Source: Phycisphaerales bacterium
Lineage (GTDB): Bacteria; Planctomycetota; UBA1135; UBA2386
Direction of reading: 5' to 3'
Assembly: GCA_020247305.1 (NCBI GenBank)
Contig: JADCJE010000075.1
Span: forward strand, 1-64,000
DNA: 64,000 bases
This document shows positions 45,101 through 54,185 of the stretch, piece by piece (the first letter of the stretch is position 1; each line of letters begins with the position of its first letter). The position numbers and the translations under genes were made by a program. Under the pieces are notes generated by a model. That model saw only the letters and a program-made list of their open reading frames with translations. It was not told where the DNA came from and did not search any database.

Positions 45101-46111
45101 ATGTTTGTCGACGAACTCGAAATCCAGGTGCGCGCGGGCAACGGCGGCCACGGCTGCGTTTGCTTCCTGCGCGATGCCAAGACCCTGAAGGGCGGCCCGA
45201 ACGGCGGTGACGGCGGCGATGGCGGCGACGTCATCCTCCTGCCGACGACGCACTGCAACACGCTGTTCCACCTGACCGGTCGCGGCACCTTCGAGGCCCG
45301 CAATGGCGGCCAGGGTTTGCCGCAAAACTGTGGCGGCAAGGACGCGGAGGACCTCGTCATCGAGGTGCCCGTCGGCACGCAGGTCTTCGACGCGGCGCGC
45401 GGCAACCTGCTGATGGACCTGGACACCGCGGACAAGCCATGGGTGCTCGCGCGCGGCGGCTTCGGCGGCCGCGGCAACACGCACTTCGCCACGGCGACGC
45501 ACCGCACGCCGCGCAAGGCCGAACTCGGCAAGGACGGCGAGGAGCGAAGCGTCCGCCTGTCGCTCAAGCTGATCGCCGACGTCGGCTTGGTCGGCCTGCC
45601 CAACGCCGGCAAGTCGACCCTGCTGGCGACGGTGACGCGCGCGCGGCCAAAGATCGCCGGCTACCCGTTTACGACGCTGGAGCCGATGCTCGGCATCGCC
45701 ACCGGCCCGGGCGAGGGCACCTTCGTCATTGCCGACATTCCGGGGCTGATCGAGGGCGCGTCGCAAGGCCGCGGCCTCGGCGATCGTTTCCTCAAGCACA
45801 TCGAGCGCACCCGGCTCCTGCTTCACCTCGTCGACTGCGGCGACCTGCCGATGCAGCCGCCGGAACAGGCTTGGCGCGTGCTGCGCCAGGAACTCGCCGG
45901 GTACGCGCCGGAGCTGGCGCAGCGACCTACCTTGGTGGTCGCGACCAAGGTCGAGGACGAGACCGGTCGGGCGCGGGCGCAGGAACTAGCCAACGCGATC
46001 GGCCAGCCCGTGCTGGCGATCTCCAGCGCGACGGGCCGCGGCCTGAACGAACTCGTCGCCGCCATCTGGAGCGTGTTGGCGACGCTGCCGCGACGACCGG
46101 GCGCAGACTAG
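45101..46111 (+). CDS. obgE: GTPase Obg (CgtA), ribosome assembly
   Basis: A 336-residue GTPase for 50S assembly. The Gly-rich Obg domain (IQVRAGNGGHGCVCFLRDAK, GGPNGGDGGDGGDV) is followed by the G domain with GLPNAGKSTLL (G1), DIPGLIEGAS (G3) and a VATKVED in place of NKxD (G4). The C-terminal OCT domain found in some homologues is absent. G4 reading TKVE is common in Obg proteins (NKMD or similar is usual), so nucleotide choice could be checked. Confidence 0.94.
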   Translation: MFVDELEIQVRAGNGGHGCVCFLRDAKTLKGGPNGGDGGDGGDVILLPTTHCNTLFHLTGRGTFEARNGGQGLPQNCGGKDAEDLVIEVPVGTQVFDAARGNLLMDLDTADKPWVLARGGFGGRGNTHFATATHRTPRKAELGKDGEERSVRLSLKLIADVGLVGLPNAGKSTLLATVTRARPKIAGYPFTTLEPMLGIATGPGEGTFVIADIPGLIEGASQGRGLGDRFLKHIERTRLLLHLVDCGDLPMQPPEQAWRVLRQELAGYAPELAQRPTLVVATKVEDETGRARAQELANAIGQPVLAISSATGRGLNELVAAIWSVLATLPRRPGAD

Positions 46112-46437
46112 GAGGCTGCGTCCCCGGAGGCTGCGTCACGGAAGGATGCGCCGCCCGGCACGCGCCTTCGCTACCGGTAGTTCGCCAACGATCCTCGGCG
46201 ACCGCCGATTCGCCTGCGGTCAAATGCCTTGCCCCACCCGCGAATCCACGCACCGGATCCGCGGCCGATCGTGCCCGGCGCCGGGGTGGGGGAAGGGGCG
46301 CGGCGCCGTGGGCGAACGGTTCCGCAGGCCGATCGGCGCCCGCCCGGTCGACCGCACGCGGTGTCCGCTGCCTGGGGGAGCGGCCCGACTGCGGCGGGAC
46401 GCCCCTGCGTGCCGATAGGTCATGAACAGGAGCCACC
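46112..46437. other. Non-coding gap between obgE and pilT
   Basis: 326 bases with no convincing gene on either strand. A near-direct repeat GGAGGCTGCGTC occurs at the start (from about 46111 and 46126). A palindromic stretch, GGCGCCGGGG...GGCGCGGCGCC, lies near 46277-46308. No rnpB, tmRNA or 6S RNA hallmark was recognised, and no promoter of the shared type was found. The last bases carry the pilT ribosome site CAGGAG. Confidence 0.5.
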
Positions 46438-47643
46438 TTGACCACCCCGACCCCGCCCCCAGGCCGGCCATTCGACCCGGCAGCGTTCGCCGCTGCGGCC
46501 CCTGCCGGGCAGCCCGCCGCTGCCCCCGCCAGCGCGCCGCCGCGCCTCCGCGACCTGCTGCGCGTGATGGTCCGCGAGGGCGCGTCCGACCTGTTGATCA
46601 AGGCTGGCGGCTGCCCAGCGATCCGCGTCGCCGGCGCGATCCGCTTCCTCGGCGATCAGCTGCTGCCGAACGAGGTCGTGCGCTCCTACGTGTCCGAGGT
46701 GTTGAACGAACGGTTGCGCGTCGAGTTCGAGCGTTCGGGCGCGACCGACTCGGCCGTCGCGCTGCCCGGCGTCGGCCGGTTCCGCTGCAACGCCTTCCAC
46801 CAGTGCGGCGAGTTCGGCCTCGTCTTCCGCTCGATCAAGAACGACGTGCCGTCGTTCAAGGACCTCAACCTGCCGGCGGATCAGCTCAAGCGCCTGGCGT
46901 CGCTCAAGCGCGGCCTCGTGCTCGCCACCGGCGTCGCCGGCTCAGGCAAGTCGACGACGCTCGCCGCGATGATCGAATACATCAACCGGACGATGAACAA
47001 GCACATCGTCACGATCGAGGACCCGATCGAGTTCCGCTTCGAGGACAAGCGGTCGATCCTGAACCAGCGCGAGATCGGCGTCGACGTGACCAGCTTCGCC
47101 GCGGCGCTGCGGCAGGCCATGCGCCAGTCGCCCGACATCATCCTCATCGGCGAGATGCGCGACGCCGAGACGGTGACGGCGGCGCTCTCGGCGGCCGAGA
47201 CCGGGCACCTCGTCTTCTCGACGCTGCACACCGTCAACGCGGTGCAGACCGTCGAGCGCATCATCTCGTTCTTCCCGCCGTTCCAGCACGACATGCTGCG
47301 GCTGCAGCTCGCGCTCAACCTCGCCGGCGTCTGCTCGCTGCGCCTGATCAAGAACAAGGACGGCACGGCCATGGTCCCGGCCGTCGAACTGCTGGTGAAC
47401 AACCCGACGGTGCGCGACCTGCTGGAGCAGGGCCAGACGCGCCAGTTGCCGAAGGCGCTCGCGGAGGGCTCGTACTACGGCACGATCACGTTCAACCAGT
47501 CGCTGATCCGCCTCTACCAGGCCGGCAACATCAGCCTGGACGACGCGCTCGCGTCGTCCGACAACCCGGACGACCTCAAGATGCAGATGCGCGGCATCAC
47601 CCTGGGCGGCGCCGGTCGGCCCGGGATGCCGGGGATGATGTAG
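46438..47643 (+). CDS. pilT: Type IV pilus retraction ATPase PilT
   Basis: A 401-residue hexameric ATPase that drives pilus retraction. After a Pro/Ala-rich head of 35 residues come the PAS-like N-terminal domain, Walker A GVAGSGKSTT (near residue 164), the Asp box IVTIEDPIEFRF, Walker B IILIGEMRDAET and the His box TGHLVFSTLHTVNAV. The start is TTG, six bases after AGGAG. The C-terminus ends in a Gly/Met-rich tail. It is separate from the pilMNOQ operon, as in many bacteria; pilB and pilC are not in the window. Confidence 0.94.
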   Translation: MTTPTPPPGRPFDPAAFAAAAPAGQPAAAPASAPPRLRDLLRVMVREGASDLLIKAGGCPAIRVAGAIRFLGDQLLPNEVVRSYVSEVLNERLRVEFERSGATDSAVALPGVGRFRCNAFHQCGEFGLVFRSIKNDVPSFKDLNLPADQLKRLASLKRGLVLATGVAGSGKSTTLAAMIEYINRTMNKHIVTIEDPIEFRFEDKRSILNQREIGVDVTSFAAALRQAMRQSPDIILIGEMRDAETVTAALSAAETGHLVFSTLHTVNAVQTVERIISFFPPFQHDMLRLQLALNLAGVCSLRLIKNKDGTAMVPAVELLVNNPTVRDLLEQGQTRQLPKALAEGSYYGTITFNQSLIRLYQAGNISLDDALASSDNPDDLKMQMRGITLGGAGRPGMPGMM

Positions 47644-47693
47644 CGCCGCGCGCGTGGCGGCCCGCGGCGCAGAGGGCTACGCTGCGCGACGCC

Positions 47694-49655
47694 ATGGAGC
47701 GTCTGCGCACGTTCGGCATCGTCGCGCACATCGACGCCGGCAAGACCACGTTGACCGAGCGCATCCTGCACGACGCGGGCGCGCAACCGCACGTGGGCAG
47801 CGTCGACGACGGCACTGCCACCATGGACTGGCTGCCGGCCGAGCGCAGCCGCGGCATCTCGATCACCGCTGCCGCAACGCGCGTGCAGTGGGGCGGCTGC
47901 ACGCTGCAGGTCGTCGACACGCCGGGTCACGTCGACTTCGTCGCCGAGGTCGAGCGCTGCCTGCACGTGCTCGATGGCGTGGTCGTGCTGGTCGACGGCG
48001 TGCGCGGGGTCGAGTCGCAGACGGTGGCGGTATGGCGGCAGGCGGCGGCCCGGTCGCTGCCGCGCATCGTCTTCGTCAACAAACTCGACCGCGACGGCGC
48101 CGACTTCGACGCCTGCGTCGCGGAACTGCGCCAGCGCCTCGAGTGCGCGCCCTTGCCGGTCGTGGTGCCCTTTCGCGATGGCGACCGGCGCTTCGCCGGC
48201 CTCGGCGACGCGCTGTCCGGAGCGGTGCAGTGGTTCGACGGTCGGCCCGACGCCGCCGACGTGCAGCGCCTGCAGGCGGAGTTGCGCGCGGCCCACGAGC
48301 GGATCGTCGACGCCGCCGCCGATGCCGACGAGGCGATCCTTGCCGATGCGCTGGCCGGACGCCGGATCGCGCCCGAGCGCTTGCGGGCGGCGCTGCGGCC
48401 GCGCGTCCTGACCGGGACGCTGGTGCCAGTGCTCGCCGGCGCGGCGCTGTGGAATCGCGGCGTCGACTGGCTGCTGGATGGCGTCGTGCACTGGCTGCCT
48501 TCGCCCGCCGAGACGCCGCGCACCGGGCTGTGGGGGTTGGCCGCCGCCGGCGATCCGCAGGCGGCGTTCTGTGGGCTCGTGTTCAAGGTGCAGCACGCCG
48601 ACGAGGTGTGGAACTTCGTCCGCGTCGTGCGCGGGGAGCTGCGCCCGGGCATGGCGTGGGTGCGCGCCCGCCAACCCGGCGAGCCGATGGCCGCGCCGGA
48701 ACTGTGGACGATGCGCGCGGACCGCCACGAGGGCGTCGCCGCCGCCGGCCCCGGGGAGATCGTCGTGCTGCCCGGTGAGTTCGGCCTGCGGACGGGCGAC
48801 ACACTGTGCGCGCCGGCCGCCGTCGAAGCGCTGCCGCCGCCGCGGTTCCCCGCTCCAGTGCTGACCGTGTCGTTCGAACCCGAGGACGGCCGCGACCTCG
48901 CGCGGTTGACCCAGGCGCTGCGCGAACTCGCAGCCGACGACCCCACGCTGCGCGTCGATCGCGACGGCGATCGTCTGCGCGTTCGCGGCATGGGGGAGTT
49001 GCACCTCGACGTCGTCGCGGACGCAGTGCGCGCACGCACCGGCGCGCTGTTCCACGCCTCACGGCCGCAGGTGGATCGCCGCGAGACGGTCGCAGTCGCC
49101 GCGACGGGCAGCCAGGAAGTGCGGGCCATGATCGGCGGTCGCGAGCGGGCAGCGCGGTGCGTCGTCGACGTCGCGCCGGCTGGTGACGAGGCGCCGGCCG
49201 CGGTTGCGGCGACCGGTGGCGATGGGGCGGCCGTGGCGCCGGCCATGGACGAGCTGCGGGCGCTCGTCGCGACCGGTTCGATCTACGGCCCTCTGCATGG
49301 GTGCCGCGTTGTGTTGCGCGACGCCGTCGGCGATGCCTCGGGCGTGCTCGAGCCGCTGGTGCAGCAGGCTGCGGCCAAGGCGCTGGCGCAAGCGCTCGAC
49401 CGGGCGCAGGTCGTGGCACTGGAGCCGTACGTCAGCTTCGAGGTCCGTTGCCCCGAGGACGCCATGACCCCGGTCGTGGCGGATCTGGGCAGCCGCGGCG
49501 CCCAGGTGGCCGTGGTCGCTGCCGGACGGCTGGGCGGGCGCGTGGAGGGGCGGGCGCCACTCGCACGCATGTTGGGCTACGTCACCAAGTTGCGTTCCAT
49601 GACCCGCGGCCTCGGGCAGGTCGATCTGCGGCCGGTTGGGTACGCTCGGCGATGA
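47694..49655 (+). CDS. Elongation factor G-like GTPase (divergent paralogue)
   Basis: A 653-residue translational GTPase. G motifs are complete: AHIDAGKTT (residues 11-19), RGISITAAAT, DTPGHVDF and NKLDRDG. Domains II, III and V are recognisable (RGMGELHLDVV; EPYVSFEVRCPEDAMTPVVADLGSRGAQV in domain V). Domain IV is short and lacks the HxVDSSxxAF segment at the tip that EF-G needs for translocation; the stretch reads DAVGDASGVLEPLV instead. It is therefore likely a specialised EF-G2-like factor rather than the main EF-G. It lies just upstream of rpsJ, where fusA and tuf often sit. A TACGCT box at 47678 is 11 bases before the ATG. Confidence 0.82.
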   Translation: MERLRTFGIVAHIDAGKTTLTERILHDAGAQPHVGSVDDGTATMDWLPAERSRGISITAAATRVQWGGCTLQVVDTPGHVDFVAEVERCLHVLDGVVVLVDGVRGVESQTVAVWRQAAARSLPRIVFVNKLDRDGADFDACVAELRQRLECAPLPVVVPFRDGDRRFAGLGDALSGAVQWFDGRPDAADVQRLQAELRAAHERIVDAAADADEAILADALAGRRIAPERLRAALRPRVLTGTLVPVLAGAALWNRGVDWLLDGVVHWLPSPAETPRTGLWGLAAAGDPQAAFCGLVFKVQHADEVWNFVRVVRGELRPGMAWVRARQPGEPMAAPELWTMRADRHEGVAAAGPGEIVVLPGEFGLRTGDTLCAPAAVEALPPPRFPAPVLTVSFEPEDGRDLARLTQALRELAADDPTLRVDRDGDRLRVRGMGELHLDVVADAVRARTGALFHASRPQVDRRETVAVAATGSQEVRAMIGGRERAARCVVDVAPAGDEAPAAVAATGGDGAAVAPAMDELRALVATGSIYGPLHGCRVVLRDAVGDASGVLEPLVQQAAAKALAQALDRAQVVALEPYVSFEVRCPEDAMTPVVADLGSRGAQVAVVAAGRLGGRVEGRAPLARMLGYVTKLRSMTRGLGQVDLRPVGYARR

Positions 49656-49707
49656 CCGGGGCAGCCTGCCAAGGCCGCCGAAGCGGTGGAATTGTCGATT
49701 TGCCTGC

Positions 49708-49736
49708 TTGACCGCGGCGGGCGGGATCGCTACCCT
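49708..49736 (+). promoter_or_regulatory. Promoter of the S10-spc-alpha ribosomal operon
   Basis: TTGACC (49708-49713), 17 bp, TACCCT (49731-49736). It lies 150 bp before rpsJ, leaving a leader of about 140 bases. Confidence 0.75.
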
Positions 49737-49801
49737 GCCACACCACTTTGCGCTCCAGGGTGCACATCGCTTGATGTAACCCCTAGCCGCGCAGCAGGTT
49801 A

Positions 49802-49835
49802 GGCTGGATTTGGCCTCAAAAAGGCAAGACCAGCC
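49802..49835 (+). promoter_or_regulatory. Hairpin in the S10 operon leader
   Basis: GGCTGG (49802-49807) pairs with CCAGCC (49830-49835), and inside it GCCT (49813-49816) pairs with AGGC (49822-49825). In E. coli the S10 leader binds L4 to stop its own synthesis; a similar role is possible because rplD is the second gene here. No sequence likeness to the E. coli leader is claimed. Confidence 0.35.
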
Positions 49836-49884
49836 GCCCGGTGCACCGCGAGACCCAGTCGGGCGACGGCTCGACCAAAACGTC

Positions 49885-50190
49885 ATGCAAGAGCGAATCC
49901 AGATCCGTATGGAGGCCTACGACCACGAGGCCCTCGACCAAGCCGCCCTCGACATCGTCGAGACGAGCAAGCGCACGGGCGCCCGCGTCGCCGGTCCGGT
50001 GCCGCTGCCGACGCGCATCGAGCGCTACACGGTTCTGCGCTCGCCGCACATCGACAAGAAGAGCCGCGAGCAGTTCGAGATCCGGACGCACAAGCGCCTG
50101 CTCTACATCTCGGAGCCGACCACCAAGACGGTCGACGCGCTCAGCAAGCTCAACATGCCCGCTGGCGTCGACATCCGCATCAAGGCCTGA
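49885..50190 (+). CDS. rpsJ: 30S ribosomal protein S10
   Basis: A 101-residue S10, normal length, with [22 protein letters not shown] and [20 protein letters not shown]. The ATG at 49885 matches the family start; longer forms do not. The next gene is rplD; rplC, normally between them, is missing, and only 64 bases separate the two. Confidence 0.96.
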   Translation: MQERIQIRMEAYDHEALDQAALDIVETSKRTGARVAGPVPLPTRIERYTVLRSPHIDKKSREQFEIRTHKRLLYISEPTTKTVDALSKLNMPAGVDIRIKA

Positions 50191-50254
50191 TCCCGCCGGC
50201 TCCTGAGCCGGCTTGCCGGCCAGCAGCCACACCCCGCACAACCCGCTGTCGAAC

Positions 50255-50884
50255 ATGGTCGAGGTCAAAGTCATCCAGGGTGGCGTCGTCACGACGAAGA
50301 GCGTCGATGCGGCGACCTTCGGCTCCAAGGTCCTGGGGCGCACGCTCAAGGACGCCATCGTCATGTACGAGGACAATGCCCGCCAGGGCACGGTCCAGGC
50401 GCGCACGCGCGCGATGGTCAAGGGCCCGAACAAGAAGCTGTGGCCGCAGAAGCACACCGGCCGCGCCCGCATGGGCACGCCGAAGTCGCCGCTGTGGCGC
50501 GGTGGTGGTCGCATCCACCCGCCGGAGCCCCGCGAGCACCGCTACGCGATGCCGGTCAAGGCGCGCCGCAGCGCTCTGCGCAACGCGATCTTCACCAAGT
50601 TCCGCGATCAGGAAGTCGCGATCGCCGACGGTTGGCCGACCGGCAAGCCGAACACGAAGTCGGCTGTCGCCATTCTGAAGAAGTTGGGCATCGGAAGCAG
50701 CGTCACGGTCGTCACGACCGAGGTCGACCGCAATCTGGTCCGCTCGCTGCGCAACGTGCCTCTGGTCGACGTCAGCACGGTCGGCGACCTCAACGTGCAC
50801 CAAGTCCTGCTGCGCCGCTACCTCGTGCTGACGCCCGCCGCGTTTGCGGCGATCGAGCAGCGCTTCGCCAAGAAGGAGTCGTGA
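50255..50884 (+). CDS. rplD: 50S ribosomal protein L4
   Basis: A 209-residue L4 with the exit-tunnel loop (ARQGTVQARTRAMVKGPNKKLWPQKHTGRARMGTPKSPLWRGGG) spanning residues about 46-88. The ATG at 50255 was chosen over the TTG at 50213, since the family begins close to it. Directly follows rpsJ. Confidence 0.95.
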   Translation: MVEVKVIQGGVVTTKSVDAATFGSKVLGRTLKDAIVMYEDNARQGTVQARTRAMVKGPNKKLWPQKHTGRARMGTPKSPLWRGGGRIHPPEPREHRYAMPVKARRSALRNAIFTKFRDQEVAIADGWPTGKPNTKSAVAILKKLGIGSSVTVVTTEVDRNLVRSLRNVPLVDVSTVGDLNVHQVLLRRYLVLTPAAFAAIEQRFAKKES

Positions 50885-50885
50885 G

Positions 50886-51176
50886 ATGGCCAATCCCTCC
50901 CAGTACTACGACCTCGTCCGTCGTCCGGTCGTCACCGAGAAGTCGACGTCGATGCAGGCGATGCGCAACCAGTTCACCTTCGAGGTCGCGCCCGACGCGA
51001 ACAAGATCGAGGTGAAGAAAGCGATTGAGACCTTGTTCGCCGTGAAGGTGCTCAGGGTCAACATGGTCAGCATGCAGGGCAAGCAGAAGCGGACCTTCGG
51101 CCGCCCTGGCTCGTCCAAGCCGTGGAAGAAGGCGGTCGTGACGCTCAAGAAGGGCGATTCGATCGACGTCAGCTGA
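50886..51176 (+). CDS. rplW: 50S ribosomal protein L23
   Basis: A 96-residue L23: YDLVRRPVVTEKSTSMQ and KIEVKKAIETLFAVKVLRVNM are family signatures. L23 lies at the exit tunnel and docks SRP and trigger factor. One base separates it from rplD. Confidence 0.96.
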   Translation: MANPSQYYDLVRRPVVTEKSTSMQAMRNQFTFEVAPDANKIEVKKAIETLFAVKVLRVNMVSMQGKQKRTFGRPGSSKPWKKAVVTLKKGDSIDVS

Positions 51177-51213
51177 GTTCACGCCCCAACCCGCACTCCC
51201 ACCTAGGCACGCC

Positions 51214-52074
51214 ATGCCAGTCAAAGTCTACCAGCCCACGTCCGCCGGCCGACGCAACGCGTCGGTCCTGGACTTCAGCCACCTGACGAAGGGCAAGCGC
51301 CGCGAGAAGGGCCTGACGGAGCGTCTGCACGACCGCGCCGGCCGCGACGCGCTCGGCCACATCACCAGCCGCTTCCGCGGTGGTGGTGCGCGGCGCATCT
51401 ACCGCAAGGTCGACTTCCTGCGTCAGCGCGACGGCATTCCGGCCGTCGTGGCGGCGATCGAGTACGACCCGAACCGCTCGGCCGACATCGCGCTGGTCCA
51501 CTACGCGGACGGCCTTAAGAGCTACATTCTGGCGCCCAAGGGCCTCACGGTCGGCATGAAGATCGTGTCCGCCGACCGCTGTGACCCCGAGCTTGGCAAC
51601 AGCATGCGCCTCGAGTCGATCCCGCTCGGCCTGCAGATCCACAACGTGGAGCTGCAGCCCGGTCGCGGCGGCCAGATTGCGCGTTCGGCCGGCAACAGCT
51701 GCCAGCTGATGGCTCGCGATGGCGAGTACGCCGTCGTCGTCATGCCGTCGGGCGAGATGCGCAAGATCCACGCGGAGTGCCGCGCGACGATCGGCGAGAT
51801 CGGCAATGCCGACTGGCAGAACGTTCGCTGGGGCAAGGCCGGCCGTGTCCGTCACCAAGGCCGTCGTCCGCACAACCGCGGTACGGCACAAAACCCGGTC
51901 TCCCACCCGATGGGTGGTGGTGAAGGCCGCACTGGTGGTGGTCGTCATCCCGTGTCGCCGAGCGGCAAGCTCAGCAAGGGTGGCAAGACGCGGCGCGGCA
52001 AGGCGCGCAGCAATCCGTTCATCCTCCGGCGCCGTCCGCCGGGCAAGCACGTCGCAGTCGGTAGCGGCTCGTGA
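51214..52074 (+). CDS. rplB: 50S ribosomal protein L2
   Basis: A 286-residue L2. GHITSRFRGGGARRIYRKVDF and SAGNSCQLMARDGEYAVV are typical, and the C-terminal motif is NPVSHPMGGGEGRTGGG, with the conserved His of the peptidyl-transferase contact kept and the preceding Asp replaced by Ser. C-terminal basic tail present. Confidence 0.96.
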   Translation: MPVKVYQPTSAGRRNASVLDFSHLTKGKRREKGLTERLHDRAGRDALGHITSRFRGGGARRIYRKVDFLRQRDGIPAVVAAIEYDPNRSADIALVHYADGLKSYILAPKGLTVGMKIVSADRCDPELGNSMRLESIPLGLQIHNVELQPGRGGQIARSAGNSCQLMARDGEYAVVVMPSGEMRKIHAECRATIGEIGNADWQNVRWGKAGRVRHQGRRPHNRGTAQNPVSHPMGGGEGRTGGGRHPVSPSGKLSKGGKTRRGKARSNPFILRRRPPGKHVAVGSGS

Positions 52075-52100
52075 TTTCCACGTGACCCCAAGCAGCCGCG

Positions 52101-52145
52101 CTACCCACCAGCCAGCTACCCAGCAGCCAGCTACCCAGCAGCCAG
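52101..52145 (+). repeat. Three tandem copies of a 15-bp repeat between rplB and rpsS
   Basis: CTACCCACCAGCCAG, then CTACCCAGCAGCCAG twice. The first copy differs by one base. It fills the middle of the 96-bp gap. A copy-number-variable repeat in a ribosomal operon is unusual; it may be a slippage product with no function. Confidence 0.8.
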
Positions 52146-52170
52146 CGAGAAAGACGCCAGGAGATCCGCG

Positions 52171-52449
52171 ATGAGCCGCAGCATCAGCAAAGGCCCGTTC
52201 GTCCACCCGAAGCTCATGAAGAAGGTGGAGGCGATGAACAAGAAGGGGGTCAAGGACCCTCTGCAAACGTGGTCGCGCGCGAGCGTGATCCTGCCTGAGT
52301 TCGTCGGCCACACGTTCAACGTGCACAACGGCCGCGCCTTCCTGAAGGTCTATGTGACCGAGGACATGGTCGGTCACCGCCTTGGCGAGTTCGCGCCGAC
52401 GCGCACGTTCCGCGGCCACTCCACCAAGAAGATGGAGGAAGCCAAGTGA
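52171..52449 (+). CDS. rpsS: 30S ribosomal protein S19
   Basis: A 92-residue S19 ([31 protein letters not shown]-type core, [16 protein letters not shown]). AGGAG stands upstream. The stop overlaps rplV by four bases. Confidence 0.96.
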   Translation: MSRSISKGPFVHPKLMKKVEAMNKKGVKDPLQTWSRASVILPEFVGHTFNVHNGRAFLKVYVTEDMVGHRLGEFAPTRTFRGHSTKKMEEAK

Positions 52450-52838
52450 GCTTCGAAGTCCGTGCCGTGCACCGCGGCGCCCGCATGGGTGCCTACAAGG
52501 CGCGCCGCATCCTGGCGCTGATCCGCGGTCGTTCCGTCAATGCGGCGCTCGACGAGTTGCGCCATGATCGCCACCGCGCTGCGAAGGCGATCTACCGCGT
52601 GCTCGCGTCGGCAGTCGCCAATGCGCTGCAGAACCCGACGGTGCGCGCCAACCGCCTGGTCGTCGCCCGCACGTTCGCCCAGGACGGCCCGCTGCTGCCG
52701 GGCGGCATGCGCGTGCGTCCGGGTCCGCAGGGTCGCGCGATGCCGATCAAGCGCCGCACCTGCCACATCCACATCCACGTCGCCGATCCGCAGGCGGGCA
52801 TGCAAGCCGGCGGCGGCAGCGCGGGGGGCGAGGAGTAA
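52446..52838 (+). CDS. rplV: 50S ribosomal protein L22
   Basis: A 130-residue L22 with GTG start overlapping the rpsS stop. [22 protein letters not shown] and the tunnel-lining hairpin ([32 protein letters not shown]) are seen. A Gly-rich C-terminal tail is added. Confidence 0.95.
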   Translation: MSFEVRAVHRGARMGAYKARRILALIRGRSVNAALDELRHDRHRAAKAIYRVLASAVANALQNPTVRANRLVVARTFAQDGPLLPGGMRVRPGPQGRAMPIKRRTCHIHIHVADPQAGMQAGGGSAGGEE

Positions 52839-52841
52839 GCC

Positions 52842-53528
52842 ATGGGCCAAAAGATCCATCCGACGGGCTTCCGCATCGCGATCACCGAGCCTTGGCGTTC
52901 GCGCTGGTACGCGAACAAGAAGGACTTCAGCAAGCACCTGATCGAGGACCAGAAGATCCGCCGCTTCATCCGCAAGGAATGGCAGTTCGCTGCGATCCCG
53001 AAGGTGGAGATCGAGCGCACCGGTGAACTCGTGACCGTGTTCATCCACACGGCTCGTCCCGGCGTGCTCATCGGCAAGAAGGGCACCAAGGTCGACGAGT
53101 TCCGCATGGAGCTCGAGAAGCTCACCGGCAAGCCGGTGCGCATGAAGATCGTCGAGATCCACCGTCCGGAGCTCGAGGCCAACCTCGTCGCCGAGGCGGT
53201 CGCCGAACAGCTCGCCAAGCGCATCAATTACCGTCGCGCCCTGAAGAAGGTCGCCGACGCGTCGATGGCCGCCGGCGCGAAGGGCATCAAGATTCGCGTC
53301 GCCGGCCGCCTGGGCGGCGCCGAGATGTCGCGCATCGGCAACTATCGCAAGGGTCGCGTGCCGTGCGGCACGTTGCGCGCGCAGCTCGAGTACGGCTTCG
53401 CGACCTGTCTGACGAAGTACGGCACCCTCGGCTGCAAGGTCTGGATCTTCAAGGGCGAGTATGGCCCCGGTGAGACCACCAACGGCCTGCTGCCGGTCCG
53501 TCCCGCCCAGGAACGTCCGAACGCCTGA
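52842..53528 (+). CDS. rpsC: 30S ribosomal protein S3
   Basis: A 228-residue S3. MGQKIHPTGFRIAITEPWRSRWYA, the KH motif VLIGKKGTKVDEF and the C-terminal AGRLGGAEMSR are present. Helicase and mRNA-entry protein of the 30S subunit. Confidence 0.96.
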   Translation: MGQKIHPTGFRIAITEPWRSRWYANKKDFSKHLIEDQKIRRFIRKEWQFAAIPKVEIERTGELVTVFIHTARPGVLIGKKGTKVDEFRMELEKLTGKPVRMKIVEIHRPELEANLVAEAVAEQLAKRINYRRALKKVADASMAAGAKGIKIRVAGRLGGAEMSRIGNYRKGRVPCGTLRAQLEYGFATCLTKYGTLGCKVWIFKGEYGPGETTNGLLPVRPAQERPNA

Positions 53529-53546
53529 TTCCGCAGGAGCACTCCC

Positions 53547-53957
53547 ATGTTGATGCCCAAGAGAACGAAGTGGCGCAAGCAGATGCGCGGTCGCATCCGC
53601 GGCGAGGCCACGCGTGGCAACGAAGTCTCGTTCGGCGAATTCGGTCTGCAGGCGCTGGAGCCGGCGTGGCTCTCGGCGCGCGTCATCGAGGCGGGCCGCG
53701 TCGCGGCGTCGCGCAGCGCGCCCGAGGCCAAGCTCTGGATCCGCGTGTTCCCGCACAAGTCGGTGTCCAAGAAGGCCGCGGAAACGCGAATGGGCACGGG
53801 CAAGGGCGACGTGGAGTTCTGGGCCGCGGTCATCAAGCCGGGCACGGTGCTCTACGAACTCGACGGCGTCACCGAAGACGTCGCCAAGAAGGCGTTCAAC
53901 CGCGTGGCGCACAAGCTGCCCATGCGCGTCCGTCTGGTCCGCCGGCGTCACAGCTGA
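53547..53957 (+). CDS. rplP: 50S ribosomal protein L16
   Basis: A 136-residue L16: [36 protein letters not shown] and [19 protein letters not shown]. It binds near the A site. AGGAG lies before the ATG. Confidence 0.96.
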   Translation: MLMPKRTKWRKQMRGRIRGEATRGNEVSFGEFGLQALEPAWLSARVIEAGRVAASRSAPEAKLWIRVFPHKSVSKKAAETRMGTGKGDVEFWAAVIKPGTVLYELDGVTEDVAKKAFNRVAHKLPMRVRLVRRRHS

Positions 53958-53972
53958 GCACGAGGCATTCCC

Positions 53973-54185
53973 ATGAAGAAGGCAATCACCGAGATCCGCG
54001 GCGAGGACAGCAAGGAGCTGAAGGCCAAGCTCAACGACCTCCGCAAGGAGCAGTTCGAGCTGCGCTTCCGCGGCGCCGCCGCGACGGGCGCGAAGAGCAG
54101 CCGCAGCCGTGAGATCCGCCGCACGGTCGCCCGGATCATGATGGTCCTGGGCGACCGCGCCCGCACGGGAGACAAGAAGCAATGA
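53973..54185 (+). CDS. rpmC: 50S ribosomal protein L29
   Basis: A 70-residue L29, two-helix fold: [20 protein letters not shown] and [14 protein letters not shown]. It ends with a 4-bp overlap with rpsQ. Confidence 0.95.
   Translation: MKKAITEIRGEDSKELKAKLNDLRKEQFELRFRGAAATGAKSSRSREIRRTVARIMMVLGDRARTGDKKQ

Noticed and set aside
46112-46437. rnpB, tmRNA or 6S RNA in the obgE-pilT gap
   Set aside because: None of their conserved core sequences was found on either strand.
50213-50254. Earlier TTG start for L4
   Set aside because: The extra 14 residues do not fit the family, which begins near the ATG at 50255.
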